From assembly GCA_012934845.2 (NCBI GenBank), contig WNNJ02003385.1, positions 18,432 to 82,431 of the forward strand: a stretch of DNA of 64,000 nt. The letters run 5' to 3'. The position numbers were made by a program, and so were the translations under genes. Below, in pieces: positions 24,280 to 35,590 of the stretch; position 1 is the stretch's first letter; every line of letters begins with the position of its first letter. The DNA comes from Pomphorhynchus laevis. Lineage: Eukaryota > Acanthocephala > Palaeacanthocephala > Echinorhynchida > Pomphorhynchidae. The notes beneath the pieces were generated by a model. That model was not told the DNA's origin. It was given only the letters and a program-made list of their open reading frames with translations, and searched no databases.

Positions 24280-27200
24280 TAAGTCGTGTTCCATGCTCAC
24301 AAAACTTTCAACGTACGAGTAGCCCGTCGAAGACATTTGCTAAAGCAAAACCAATTATACACCTTATATTTTGGATGCAGGCGTTGTAATTATCATAAGT
24401 TCTATCTGCGCGTATCGTTGCTGTTTTATTTAGAATCATATGTGTGTATTGCCACGGTTACTGTTGGAGGAAAGGACGATACAATAAAATGATGAACTTT
24501 CAAACCGTGTTATCTTTCACCATACTTGGATGTTTTTCTAGTCTCGTGATGGTTAAAAGCATTGCCTATCGTGCCAGATGAATAATAAGGAGCAAGATGG
24601 CTGAAAACACAAATGTCAAATAATTACTGCTCCGTCTTATCCCCAAACAGACCGTAAAACAAAACATTAACTCCAGAATTACGATAAAGTGTCGTTGTTT
24701 AATTTTTGAAAACTATTTCTCCAGACAATGGTTGTAAATGAGGTTTAATTGATGTTGAACTGTATGCATCGGCTAGTTCTTTAACGATAATATCTCGGAC
24801 CACGCTATGTCTTATTGCTTGATTACTGGCGGATTTATAAGGAACGACACGACAAATATCAAAATTGTGTTTACACAAACATTTCATTGGTGAGTCCGGA
24901 GGTTTCCATCCATATCATAATGCAAGGACATCTTGAAATTGACTTTTTTGCTTAAGTGGTTACCAAGTATTATTAAAGGTTTTGCTGAAAGCCAATTTGA
25001 TACCCCTTTACAGACTGCAAAATAGAGAAAAATTTTAATAGTCGCTGATTTTGATTAAACACTCATCAATCGAATTTTTAAAGATTATTACTTATATGTT
25101 ATTATTTCTCGGGTAATTTGGGCATAACTAATCTTAAAATCACTTCGTGATTGACTCATGCAAAATGAACAATCATATTCCAAATTACGATTATTATTCG
25201 GATCTTTTATACCAAATCCACCTTAGCTTAATGAAATTATTATCGAATCACGTTATTCCGTATTTAAATCTACTCCTGCCACTTAAAGAATGATCATGCG
25301 GAATATATACGAAGGCAGACGTTCGTAACATGTGCTACTAGACAAACAAGTTCGTTGAACATAATTTCACTTGAATTGAAGCACTTGCGTCAAAGCTGCA
25401 AAAGCGACGTATGGATCTTCATTCGCTCCAAAATTCAAGTTTTTTAATGATTCTATCCAATTATCAATTTTGATATGAGCAAACTGGTCCACATATGTTT
25501 GACATATGTTCAAATGTGTTCCTTGTTGTAGGACATACATATTCTATGTTTGCAAGATCCAATTTACGGTTCACACAGTTAAATGCATTTCGAGCATCTA
25601 ACTTCAACAAACATGACACTGTCTTTCATGTATAGCTGTCAAATAAAACGAACCGGTGTTACAACCCTGCATATTTGTCCACTTCACAAATATTCGCATT
25701 TCAACACTATCATTAAGTATATACCAATTCACATTACCAGAACTTTTCCTACGATTGTACGAGATACTTCACTAATCACTATCGGCCTGATGATGGGGTT
25801 ATTGTTAAATGGAATTAAATGGCTTGTAAATGTCGTTAGAGAATTTGAATTGATATCAACGGTTGTTGTTTAATTGTCGCTGCACTCGTTAGATCCTTTA
25901 TGGATACGGCATATATAATAGTAGTGCACGGATGTGCTGAGTAAACAATGGTCCAGGATTTCTTTCGAAATACGGCATTAATACATAATGGTGTTGCTTG
26001 TTTGACTGGACTTTGATTCACGACTTTCAGTCATCATGTCACTTCTAGACGATCAATGAGTACCCGGCAACATTCATCAGTAAACGAAGTACTCACTTGT
26101 CGTTTCGGTTGCCTGTGTGACATTGTGAATAAAGGCGTTTTCGACAGTTTGCTTAATTGTTTGAGGCTTACGCTCTTTATTAGATCGAATTGCTGTGCGA
26201 ATAAATGTATAAGTGCCGTATTTCGTAAGAAATCCTGGACCGTTGTCTACTCAGCACATTCGTGCATTACTATTATACCTGCCGTATCCATTTAGGATCC
26301 AACGAGTGCAGCGACAATTCAGCAACAACCTCTGCCTAGTGTTTAAGGATGGTCCGCACAGCAATTCGATCTGGTTAAGAGCGAAAGCCTCAGACAATTA
26401 AGCAAAGTGTCGGAGAACGCCTTTGTTCACAATGTCACACAGGCAACTGAAACGATCAGTGAGTACTTCATTCTACTGATGAGTGTTGCCGGATACTCAT
26501 TGATCGTCTAGAAGTGCCATGGTGACTGAAAGTCGTGAATCAGTCCAGTCTAACAAGCAACACCATTATGTAATAAATGCCGTATTTCGAAAGAAATCCT
26601 GGACCGTTGTCTACTCAGCGCATCCGTGCACTATTATATATAGATTATTTCGTTCGGGATCATGAAGATCGATTGAAATCGGGTTGGTGATCCTTTGATA
26701 GATGCTTATTTATCTATTGTAGAGTTGCTCGATTACATAAGGTGACTTTCACATTGAAAACCAACTACAGAATCCTTCCTTCATGATATCCAATTCCATA
26801 CACCCTGACTACTAACGGCGCCATTGCCCCAGCCGTTTTCGTTTCGCCCGCTTTTTGCCACATGCTGTTAGCCCCGGGCTTGTCAGAAGGCTGACTACCA
26901 ACTCTTCTCCTTTTGAAATTTGACACAACCAAAAATCGAACTGTCGCTCTCCGTACTTGGCTTGTGTTAAAGACTTGGCTCGTACTCACTGTGTGAAATC
27001 TGGTAATCCAGATTTAAGAGTTTCTGCCTGTGTTCAATATTTTTTTCGTCTTGCACTCCCACGACGAGATTTCGTTTTTTGCAAAATTATCTGACACATC
27101 CCTGTAGGGATGATTTAATATTTAATACTTAATTCTGTCTGTGTTTGATCGTCGACGCATAAACGATAAAATGACGCTAACTTGTCGATGAACTCGACGC

Positions 27201-27660
27201 TTGCATTACATTTTGGTAGCTCAAACAAATCCGGAGCCGATAAATTGATTTCTTTGTAAATCGAGTCGATGTCAATCACTGTGTTGGTTTGTTTATCGTT
27301 GCCACTATTTAAGAGCGCCGTAGATTTATTAGTAACTTTAATACTATACAATTTCAATTATGAGATTAGGTAGGGTGTAGTACTATTAGAAGATATACTT
27401 GAGTAAACCATGTACCCTTCACCATTAATGTTACTAATAACGTTAGCGCAACCATTCACTGACTGTGATAAATTCCTACGCTTTGAGGAAGGAATGATAG
27501 AGTCCAATAAAATCGGCTTTTCTTTAATACGATTTTTGCAACTGGTAGCTAGGCAGTCGATACATGATCTCCTTGATTTCTTGCAAGGACAACTTATACA
27601 TTTTGGTGCAGAATCACTACACTTACAACAGCGAGAATAAGAAAACGGTTTACTTCGAAA
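24280..27660 (-). mobile_element. Family E retroelement, longest copy E(i)
   Basis: Read downward from 27660, a Cys-rich module comes first (RCCKCSDSAPKCISCPCKK, then RSCIDC, 27540-27650). An open 80-codon block follows (27357-27115). A rearranged region then holds the inverted repeat (25860-26645). The RT start (RPIVISEVSRTIVGK near 25795) and palm motif A (LKLDARNAFNCVN near 25600) come next. After a gap that lacks the ADD core are DPYVAFAALTQVLQFK and NYVQRTC (near 25350-25420). The C-terminal module begins with CLCKHNF and RHSVVRDIIVKELADAYS (24699-24887). It continues through LFDICVFSHLAPYYS (near 24600) and ends with FALANVF near 24310. It is broken many times. No terminal repeats or target duplication were found. 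Confidence 0.75.
25860..26645. repeat. Composite inverted repeat inside E(i)
   Basis: The left arm 25860-26205 is repeated in reverse complement twice. Its outer part (25860-25985) pairs with 26205-26332. Its inner part (about 25908-26205) pairs with 26355-26645. In forward order the right side is therefore the end of one unit followed by the start of a second, so the whole looks like a tandem unit facing an inverted single unit. Similarity is high but not perfect; marker runs are AAATCCTGGACC on one strand and GGTCCAGGATTT on the other. It carries family E N-terminal coding sequence rather than a transposon end. Confidence 0.8.
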
Positions 27661-27731
27661 TCTCTGGTATAAATTTATCTCTTGTAAGTATCAATTAAAC
27701 AAAAAACAGTCAGTAAAACAATATTATTAGT

Positions 27732-29421
27732 AATAATATTAATAACAACAACTTCTCGATAAGAAAAAATAAATAATATAATTTTTTTCCTGTCAACCAC
27801 TGATCCGGGTGTCGGGTCGTGGAGCAGTGCACGAACCAAACTACTCCAGACATCGTGATCCTGAGCGACAGACCAGAGTTCTCTTTCAGATAGCCCAAGG
27901 CGGTCTTCGGCCAGTTTCGAGATTTGATCTCTCTACCTGTACCAAGGTCTACCTCGAGGTCTCTTTCCAGAGAGTCCGGCCTTGAAAACACTCCGAGGAA
28001 GGCGATCCCGAGACATCCTCAGGACGCGTCCTAGCCACCTGAGCTTACTTCGTTGTGGAAAAGGAATGACTTTACTCCGAGTCTATCCCAGATGACCTAA
28101 TTCTTAACCTTATCTCTAAGGCTAAGACTTACAATACCGCGAAGAAACCTCATTTCGGTCGCCTGTATCCGAGATATTATCCTTTTAACCATAACCCAAA
28201 GCTCATGACCATATGTTAAGATAGGAACGAAGATTGCATGATAAACCGAAATCTTCGCCCGAAGTCTCAACTCCCGCTGCACCACGACAAACCTGTACAA
28301 AGAACGCATTGCTGCGTTAGCTGCACAAATCCGCTTCTCAATCTCCTTGATGTTCCTGCCGTTCCTCGAGAACAATACCCCAAGATACTTGAAATCCTCC
28401 ACATCACGAAGAACATTTTCTCTAATCTGGATTGACATTGGCGTTTGAATCCGATACGAGCACATAGAGACAGTCTTGGTTGTACTAACCAACATCCCTG
28501 CCGCTTGGCATTCCATCGTGAATCGATCTAGTTGGCATTGTAAATCCTCAGGACAAGAAGCCAGCAAAACAACGTCATCTGCAAAAAGCAGAGATGATAC
28601 CCTGATGGAATTGAACTAAATACCGACACCCGTCAAAGCAGCCCGTCTTGAAATTTTGTTCATGTAAACAAGGAACAAAAGTGGAGACAAAGGACAAACC
28701 TGACGAAGCTCAACGCCTACTGGAAATGATTCAGACTTTCTACCTAGAACACGAACACAACTCATACTTTGTTCATACAGAGAATCCGCAGCTACCCGAA
28801 GATAGTGTGGTACTCCATACTCTCTTTGTATCTCCCACAACCTCTCTCGTGGAACTCGGTCGAACGCCTTCTATAAATCTACAAAACACATGTAGACCGG
28901 TTGAGTGAACCCTCAAGGCTGTTTAAGGATAGTTGAGAGAGTAAAGAGCTGATTCGTAGTTCCACGACCTGAACGAAAGCCGCATTGTTCCTCTTGCAAC
29001 TATCCCTCAACTATAGGCCGTATCCTTAACTCGAGAATTCTAGCAAGAGGCTTTCCAGTTTGGCTAAGAAGAGTGATGCCTCGATAATTAGAACACAATC
29101 TTCGGTCACATTTCTTAAAGATCGGTACCACCACCCCAGTTCGCCACTCACAAAGAACCTTGCCCGACTTCAATGCAGCATTGAAGATTCGTGTTAGCCG
29201 CTTCATGCCAACAACGTCGAGAGCCTTTAAAGCTTCAGGTCGAATTTCTTCTACTCCAGAAGACTTGTTATTACGAAGTTTTTTAATAACATCAATTATC
29301 TCTTCCAAAGAGATGAGTTCTTCCGTTGGTTCTAAAGGCTCTACTTCTATAATAGAGGGCATATTTATCGTATTAAGAAGACTCCTAAAATGCTCTTTTT
29401 AACAACCAATAATATTAATAA
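27732..29421 (-). mobile_element. Family D LINE (RTE-like), 5'-truncated copy D2 with target duplication
   Basis: On the minus strand the RT begins at 29362 (VDEIRPE-like GVEEIRPEALKALDVVG, then RLCSNYRGITLLSQ). It continues through REYGVPHYLRVAADSLYEQS and ELRQVCPLSPLLFLVYMNKI (28840-28616). It then passes through a block with FKYLGVLFSRNGRN, YGHELWVMVKR and SLSLRDKV (28567-28097) and ends in VWFVHCSTTRHP near 27800. This order is the RTE-type RT and C-terminus. The perfect 14-bp repeat AATAATATTAATAA flanks it at 27732-27745 and 29408-29421. The endonuclease half is missing, as in typical 5' truncation. The YxDD region falls between frames and is damaged. Confidence 0.85.
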
Positions 29422-31139
29422 TTAATATTAATTATTTAATGTCACGTTATTTGAAAATATAATTTTTTTCGATGTATAACTAAAATAGCATGAATTAATA
29501 ATTTATAATTGAGTAAATTATCAATAATTGAGAAATTTATATTAATCAATGCTTACTGATGACATGTATAGACTGTATTTAGAAAATAAATTTTATAAAA
29601 CGCTTGTGCTATTCATACATGTGAACAATGTGTTTGAAACTTTAAAATTTAAATTAAATTTAAAAATTACAAATTATTTAGTTATTTTAATTTAAATCCT
29701 TCAAATTTAATTGTCACTATAATACTACTTGATAAGTATTATATTTCTATTAGGCATTAGTTTTTTATCGTATCAATTTATTAAAATCTTAATAAAAAAT
29801 ATATACTGATTTATTGTAAATTTTAAGAGACATATAAGAACATTTATTTTTGAAATTTTTCAAATTTGCTTATTTTATTAACATCGTTGATTTAATAGAT
29901 CAAGAGTATACATATTTTTGATTATGAAACTAAATTTGAAATTGTCAAAATAAAAACCAGAAGCATTTACGAGGTGATAAAATTCAAGTATAAATACTAC
30001 TACTAGTAACGACGATAAGTACGAATAAGTTGTGCAGGACTAATATATACTGTCATTTTCCTTTGTAATAATATTTTTGTTACATTTTAAATTTGTGCTC
30101 TTTAATTTATATTTTTTTGGTTACAAATTTTGAGTATTTTGTTTAAATGGCAAATGTGGTTACTACTAGTTCAACTGATAAGCATATATATTACCTTCGC
30201 TCGACTACTACCTCAGTAAAGCAAACTTCGCATTTTAGATGAAGATTTACACTGTAATACAAAGAGCGGATTGCAATTTGGAAAATTGCTGCGCATGTAC
30301 AATTGCAAACTACCTTTGTTTAAATGAAGTTATAGTTTAAGAAAATTAATTATTTTCGAGAGAACCGGAATTTTAAGAATATATAACGTTAGTTTATAAA
30401 TAATTTTGTTGTTATTTAATAAGATCATCACTATCTTATTATTTTACAACTGCAAATAGCATTAAAAAATTCGATAAGTTTTTATTGTAGTTTTTTATTC
30501 GTTTTAGGTTATTCAAAACAACAATAGATCAATTAATTTATATTATGTTTCTTGTGTGTAAGCTATGAATGTGCTATAACTGACAAGAATGCTTTAAGAC
30601 GAAAATAGAAGCTGTCTTACAGTGTTGCATGCAATCCTGGTAAAATCATTACCATAATTTATATATTACTAGTTTCATCATGATTCCAAGGAACGGTAAA
30701 ACTTTAAAATAATTAATTATCTTTGTCAACAATTGATCCCGTTGGAATTTACTACAATGAATTTCAAAGAATTCATAGAAGGAATTATAATGACGTAATT
30801 CAAGTTTCAACATTACATTACTCATATAATAAATTCTCTGTTTTTATTTGTATACTGAATGCTTATCAAAGGCTTCTCAAAGCTAAAATGGGTAACCTAC
30901 TTGCGGTACGACATATGCAGTTGAATCTTGTATAAAACGGATCATACATGAGTAATATGCCTTATCGGTAAAATAATCACCATAACTTAAATATTTATGG
31001 TGTCATGAGGATCACCGGCAGCTGTAAAAACTTCAAAGTAAGATTTATTTAAAAGTAAAGACATCAATTATTTAAAATTGATGTATATAATACTATATAA
31101 AGTGTTTCAACGGGACACTTTATATTCTATAAAGTGTTC
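29422..31139. other. AT-rich intergenic DNA with a weak direct repeat
   Basis: No gene recognised; the 70-codon frame 30723-30935 has no known match. A diverged ~75-bp segment appears twice in direct order, near 30635-30710 and 30965-31040. Both copies contain GGTAAAAT-A-TCA-CCATAA and AAACTT-AAA. Confidence 0.35.
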
Positions 31140-32545
31140 CAATTAGAGGTAATAGTAACCCAATTATAGCTGACTTATTTTTAAGCTTTATAGAATATGA
31201 ATTCGTTCATAACTGTGTAAAAACTAAATCTAAACAATATAAATATATGAAATATATGTTTCGATATAATAATGATATATCTGTATTTAACTCTAATACT
31301 TTTTATTCAATAAGCGAACAAATTTATCCAGGCAGCCTCATTCTTAATAAAACCAATAGTAATGATAAAGAAAGTATATATCTTGATATGTTTATTAAAT
31401 TAACATAAATTAAACCTATTTTTAATTTATATCGTAAAAATGGCATATTTAAATTTACAAGAACTATTTTTTTTCGAGAAATATATTATTTGATAAGATT
31501 ATGATAATATCATCGTTTAATTAATTGAAAAATTTTAATTCGTCAAAAAAATTATACTTCACAAATTTAATAATTACCATCAAAAGATTACGACTTTGAC
31601 TTATATATATATCTATTCGGAAATATATATACATGTATGTCTTATAATATCTATAACGCCTATTTATCAACAATTAAACCATCACGCAAACAAATATATG
31701 GGTAAAATTGAATTAATAGAATCCTTAAATATCTTAGCAAAAATTCTATAAGTTAACAAATTTATCCAAGTAGCTTTATTCTTAATAAAACCAATATTAA
31801 TGATAAAGAACGTATATATCTAGATATAAACATTAAATCAACATCAATTAAAATACTATTAATTTATATTGTAAAGATGGCATTTAAATTTACAAGAAAC
31901 ATATTTTTGCATGAACATTCATGCATACCATATAATATAAGATATAATTCATTAAATAATGCAACAATTTGTAACTATATTGTATTTCTTCAAAATCATT
32001 TAAATAATTTAATAGATGCATATTTTAAACTAGGTTACTATACAAATATCATCATACAGGATATAGTAAAATATAAATTAACACAATAATATTAAAAATA
32101 AATTTAAAATCATTAGCGAAAATTTTTATGGATGGATAATAAATAATATACTTTATATTAGAATAAGATACTATATAATAAAATTTAATAAGAGAAAATA
32201 CTCCATTAGAACGTGTTTGACCTCGCAGCTGTGTTGGGTCGAGGAATAGGTGTCTAAACCTGATAACATATCAGTTCCTCCTGAACACTTCTAATCATTG
32301 TACTGATACATCGTCTGTTATTTATTAATCAATTCAAAAATTAAATTTTATTTTAAATTTCACTTTTAAATTTTAACTTTATATAAATTATATAAAATAT
32401 TATAAAAAATTATTAAATTATTAATAATTATTTGTCATTATTTAATTATTAATTATTTCTTATTTTATATTTATTTATCATTATTTTAATTTATAAATAA
32501 TTTAGTATACGGCGACTCAGTTACCTGATCTGATTTATCTTGGTC
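31140..32545 (+). mobile_element. Naiad-type Penelope-like element, rearranged 3' copy
   Basis: Plus-strand relative of the 18-21 kb element. First comes 31145-31490, which encodes NPIIADLFLSFIEYEFVHNC, ISEQIYPGSLILNKTN and YLDMFIKLT. A second partial copy follows (31590-32090), which starts further upstream in the RT (YNIYNAYLSTIKPS) and ends in FKFTRNIFLHEHSCIPYNI (31877-32089 open). The 3' segment follows to about 32545. So either two truncated copies lie in a row or one copy was internally duplicated. It is inactive. Confidence 0.8.
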
Positions 32546-32684
32546 ATCGAAGTGATTCCGCAATTGAGTATTACACTGAAAGGAAGTGATTGCATTGCAA
32601 CGACTTCGAAAACATAAGCTACTTCATTGCATTAAGCATATAGTGAATTTTTCCTTAATCTTTATATAGACGTTTTTATAGATA

Positions 32685-32800
32685 GAGGGAAATTTATTTT
32701 GAGTGGCAAATGCGTGCCAACGGCGCACTTACAAGCCACCTAAGAATAATAAAAATAATCAAACTGATAAAAAAATTATCCCGCAGACGAATTCAGTGTG
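32685..32800 (-). mobile_element. Family C LINE, 3' tail fragment C4
   Basis: The segment from AAATTTATTTTGAGTGGC through AACGGCGCACTTACAAGC matches the reverse complement of the C2 tail (13930-13985) and the C3 tail. The following CAAACTGATAAAAAAATTAT also matches C3 (14220-14240). Only the last ~110 bp of the element are present. Confidence 0.75.
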
Positions 32801-32811
32801 TTCGTACTGCC

Positions 32812-32880
32812 AGTTCGTTCATTTTGTTCGTTCAGGTCGATCGTTCAATATGTTCGTTCAGTCCGTTCGTTCCGTCCAAT
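32812..32880. repeat. Imperfect TTCGTTCA-type short tandem repeat
   Basis: About nine spaced copies of TTCGTTC or a one-base variant, next to the C4 fragment. No coding or RNA feature is seen. Confidence 0.65.
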
Positions 32881-33093
32881 TGATACACTTTTCTTGTTTA
32901 TACTCCCTTCCTCTTTTCTCAACATGGGCTTGGGACCGGCCATGGCGGAGTTATATGTGTAAGCACTGCTTGTAAAATTACGATCACAATTTAAATTTGA
33001 CTGGTCACACGATAATCATCCTAGTCAGCGGTACAACTAAATAATAATTTGATAGAATTACATTCGTGTGGCAACTTAAGTTAGCTTTAAATT

Positions 33094-33136
33094 GCATCTT
33101 ATCCACACGAGAATTGTTCTCGTGTGGATAAAATGC
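33094..33136. repeat. Near-perfect 20-bp hairpin upstream of the formin start
   Basis: The arms GCATCTTATCCACACGAGAA (33094-33113) and its inverse (33117-33136) are separated by TTG. They pair except at one or two positions. Weaker pairing may extend outward (TTAGCTTTAAA against TTTAAACTAA). The core of a small MITE is the simplest reading; it is short for a pre-miRNA. Confidence 0.7.
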
Positions 33137-33375
33137 TATTTACAACCAACTTTAAACTAATTTTATATTATCTGTAGATATCCATTTACATGTTACTTTA
33201 TATAATTACTTTGATAAATTTGATAAATGCATATTCAAAGTTGGTATTTATAATTAAAATTCTTATAAAGAATGTTCTCATATTTGAGTTATTTATATTA
33301 ATAGGCTTGTTTAGTCATCATTTAACATCATTTCCTTTGTTTAGTTAAGGAAAACTCAATTTAATAACCGATCGA

Positions 33376-34686
33376 ATGGTTACGAAATTTGTAGAATATC
33401 CTTTGAATGAGCGTATATACAATTTTGAATCGATAAATTCTGAAGTTCATCGCTCGATGAAAGATATCGATCGTGATTCGTATATTTTTGCAGCTGCCCG
33501 AAATAAAAACATTAATCTTAGTAGCTCAAGCAGCAACAGTATCGCTAGCCAATTGAATTCATTATTGCCGTGTAATGATTGTAATAAATACCAAAATAGA
33601 GAAACTCAACACAAAAATTCATACGTCCAAATATATGACCACTGTGGTAGAGCTGTACACCTGGGCAGAAAAGTTCAAACCTCGAGTGACACTAGTCAAC
33701 ACAATGCGTTGAAAAATCACAAATCCACTTCGACCGATACGCGTGCTCACTTTTTTAATGCTATTCATAGTAATAACGGAAATGATATTAATAATAATCA
33801 TAGCCATAATTATTATAATTACAGTAGATTGACGAGACTTGATAATCTAGAAACATTTGGCAATGCCCAAAAATATCACCATAAACCGGGGAATCGACAT
33901 CCTGTTAAGAATATGTTATATGTTTCATCTAATCCATCACATGCATCACCTTCGATTAAGTCCGTTGCTAATACTAACGCTTCCTTATTATCAACAGCTA
34001 GTCCATCTATAAAATTATATGTACGAAGTAACATCGATGACAGTGAAAGTGAGTCTTGCGCATCGTTGAAATTAAATAACCAAAATCGGGTAATAACCAT
34101 TGATGACATAAGTCCATCGTCAAAAGGCAGATTAACAGTTCAAACGACATCGCTTGATAATATGCCGTCTAAACAAATTTCATTACATCCAAATGGTGTC
34201 GAGTCTTCTAATATAATTGTGCAAGCTCACAACAACACTGGTACTGGCAATGGAAATACACAAAATGGTATCCTAAATAAGATTGACGTTGATACACACG
34301 GCTACAATGCTAATACGAAGATGGTCAAGCACTGCAAGAACGATAACGAAGAAAATATATCACCACCTAGTATTTGTAATCAAATTCAAATATCTAGTCA
34401 CAAAGCATCGGGCAATTTATTATCGTTTATTTCCATTAATAATACAATAAATAGTAAACAAGTTATTAAGGTTATCGAAACTATTCCAGCACAACGTCGC
34501 GTAAATTCGAACAGTAGATGTATTCCTGTTGCTCCTCCATTACCAATGTCAATGAATTTGACAAATAATGTTACATGGCAAGTTAACGGGAGCTCAAGCG
34601 ATTCAAGCATCGACCATGAAACTGCAACTTCATTCCCATGGGAGAAGCTCGACGGAGAGAAAATTAAAGGAACAGTATGGGAAAAG
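33376..34686 (+). CDS. Formin gene, first identified coding exon (N-terminal region and start of FH2)
   Basis: Formins nucleate and elongate unbranched actin filaments through their FH2 domain. This exon gives 437 codons from the ATG at 33376; an in-frame TAA at 33346 supports that start. The protein is rich in Asn, Ser and His with no recognised domain until the end. There FPWEKLDGEKIKGTVWEK (residues 420-437) matches the FH2 opening pattern (W-x-K-L...GT-x-W). A short PVAPPLP run near residue 385 is all that resembles a proline-rich FH1. The frame reads on past 34686, but GAAAAG|GTATTT is a fair splice donor and the FH2 match stops there. The assignment rests on the downstream exons. The formin subclass is not determined. 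Confidence 0.8.
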
Positions 34687-34752
34687 GTATTTGTTTTATT
34701 TCACGACGCTGTGTTTGATAAAATTGTTTGGCTCACAGTAGTTTCACTTTAG

Positions 34753-35590
34753 CACATAAACTTACAATATAAGCTTTGCTAAAACTCATCTTTAATTATG
34801 TTCATTAAAACATCAAATAAAATGTTTTATTATTTTATAAAATTGTCATACATAAATATAGACTATAAAAATAATGTGATTTTTAAAATGAACTATTTGG
34901 AAATTACGATGTGCACTTATGTTTTGATATATGCATTGTTTCTACGATAGGAAACGTTAGAATTCTACATATATATAAGATTAATTATATAGATATAAGT
35001 TTTCAATATTAAAACATTTCAGCCCTTCAGAGAGAAAACATTTGCTTATGTTAGGTTAAGTTGCAGTCTTGATATGCATCAGTTTATTACAAAATCCTAT
35101 CAATACATTTCAGCTATTTAAGGTATCTGTTGTAAAAATTGTAATTTGTTTTATTGAACTTTATATTTTTTAAATAAAACTGTACTTTATATTGTGAATG
35201 CACTATACATGATTGGAATAATTTTATATTTTAATTAAATTGCTTAGGGTATTTTTTATATAAAAATATTAGAATATCAGCTATCTAGCAATGCATCATT
35301 GTTAGAGCAAAGCTTTTTTAAATATAAAATTTTTGTTGTTCATAAAGTATAAACGAATTGTAAACATATCTTTATCATTTATGTAACTATGTATATGAAA
35401 AACGTAGACCCGTGTTTTTATAAGAATATTTCTTTATTACCGCTTTCACTTGTAAAGCTAGCATTTATGATTCAGAAAAGTGTAATGATCAAATTGAAAC
35501 TTATATTTTAATTTTCAATATAATGTTTTTACATAATTAAGTTTGTTTGATCATAACATACATTTCTTAGTTTATTAATACTTACAATAA
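34753..35590. other. Formin intron, AT-rich
   Basis: First part of the intron between 34686 and 38583. No repeat family or RNA gene recognised before the family B element begins. Confidence 0.5.

Noticed and set aside
25583-25873. Plus-strand 96-codon open frame
   Set aside because: It is antisense to family E RT coding sequence (palm motif A on the minus strand), so it is a shadow frame.
34687-34752. Reading on to the stop at 34750 as the true end of a 458-residue protein
   Set aside because: The FH2 match ends exactly at a splice donor, and the last 21 codons look like intron. An alternative short transcript cannot be excluded.
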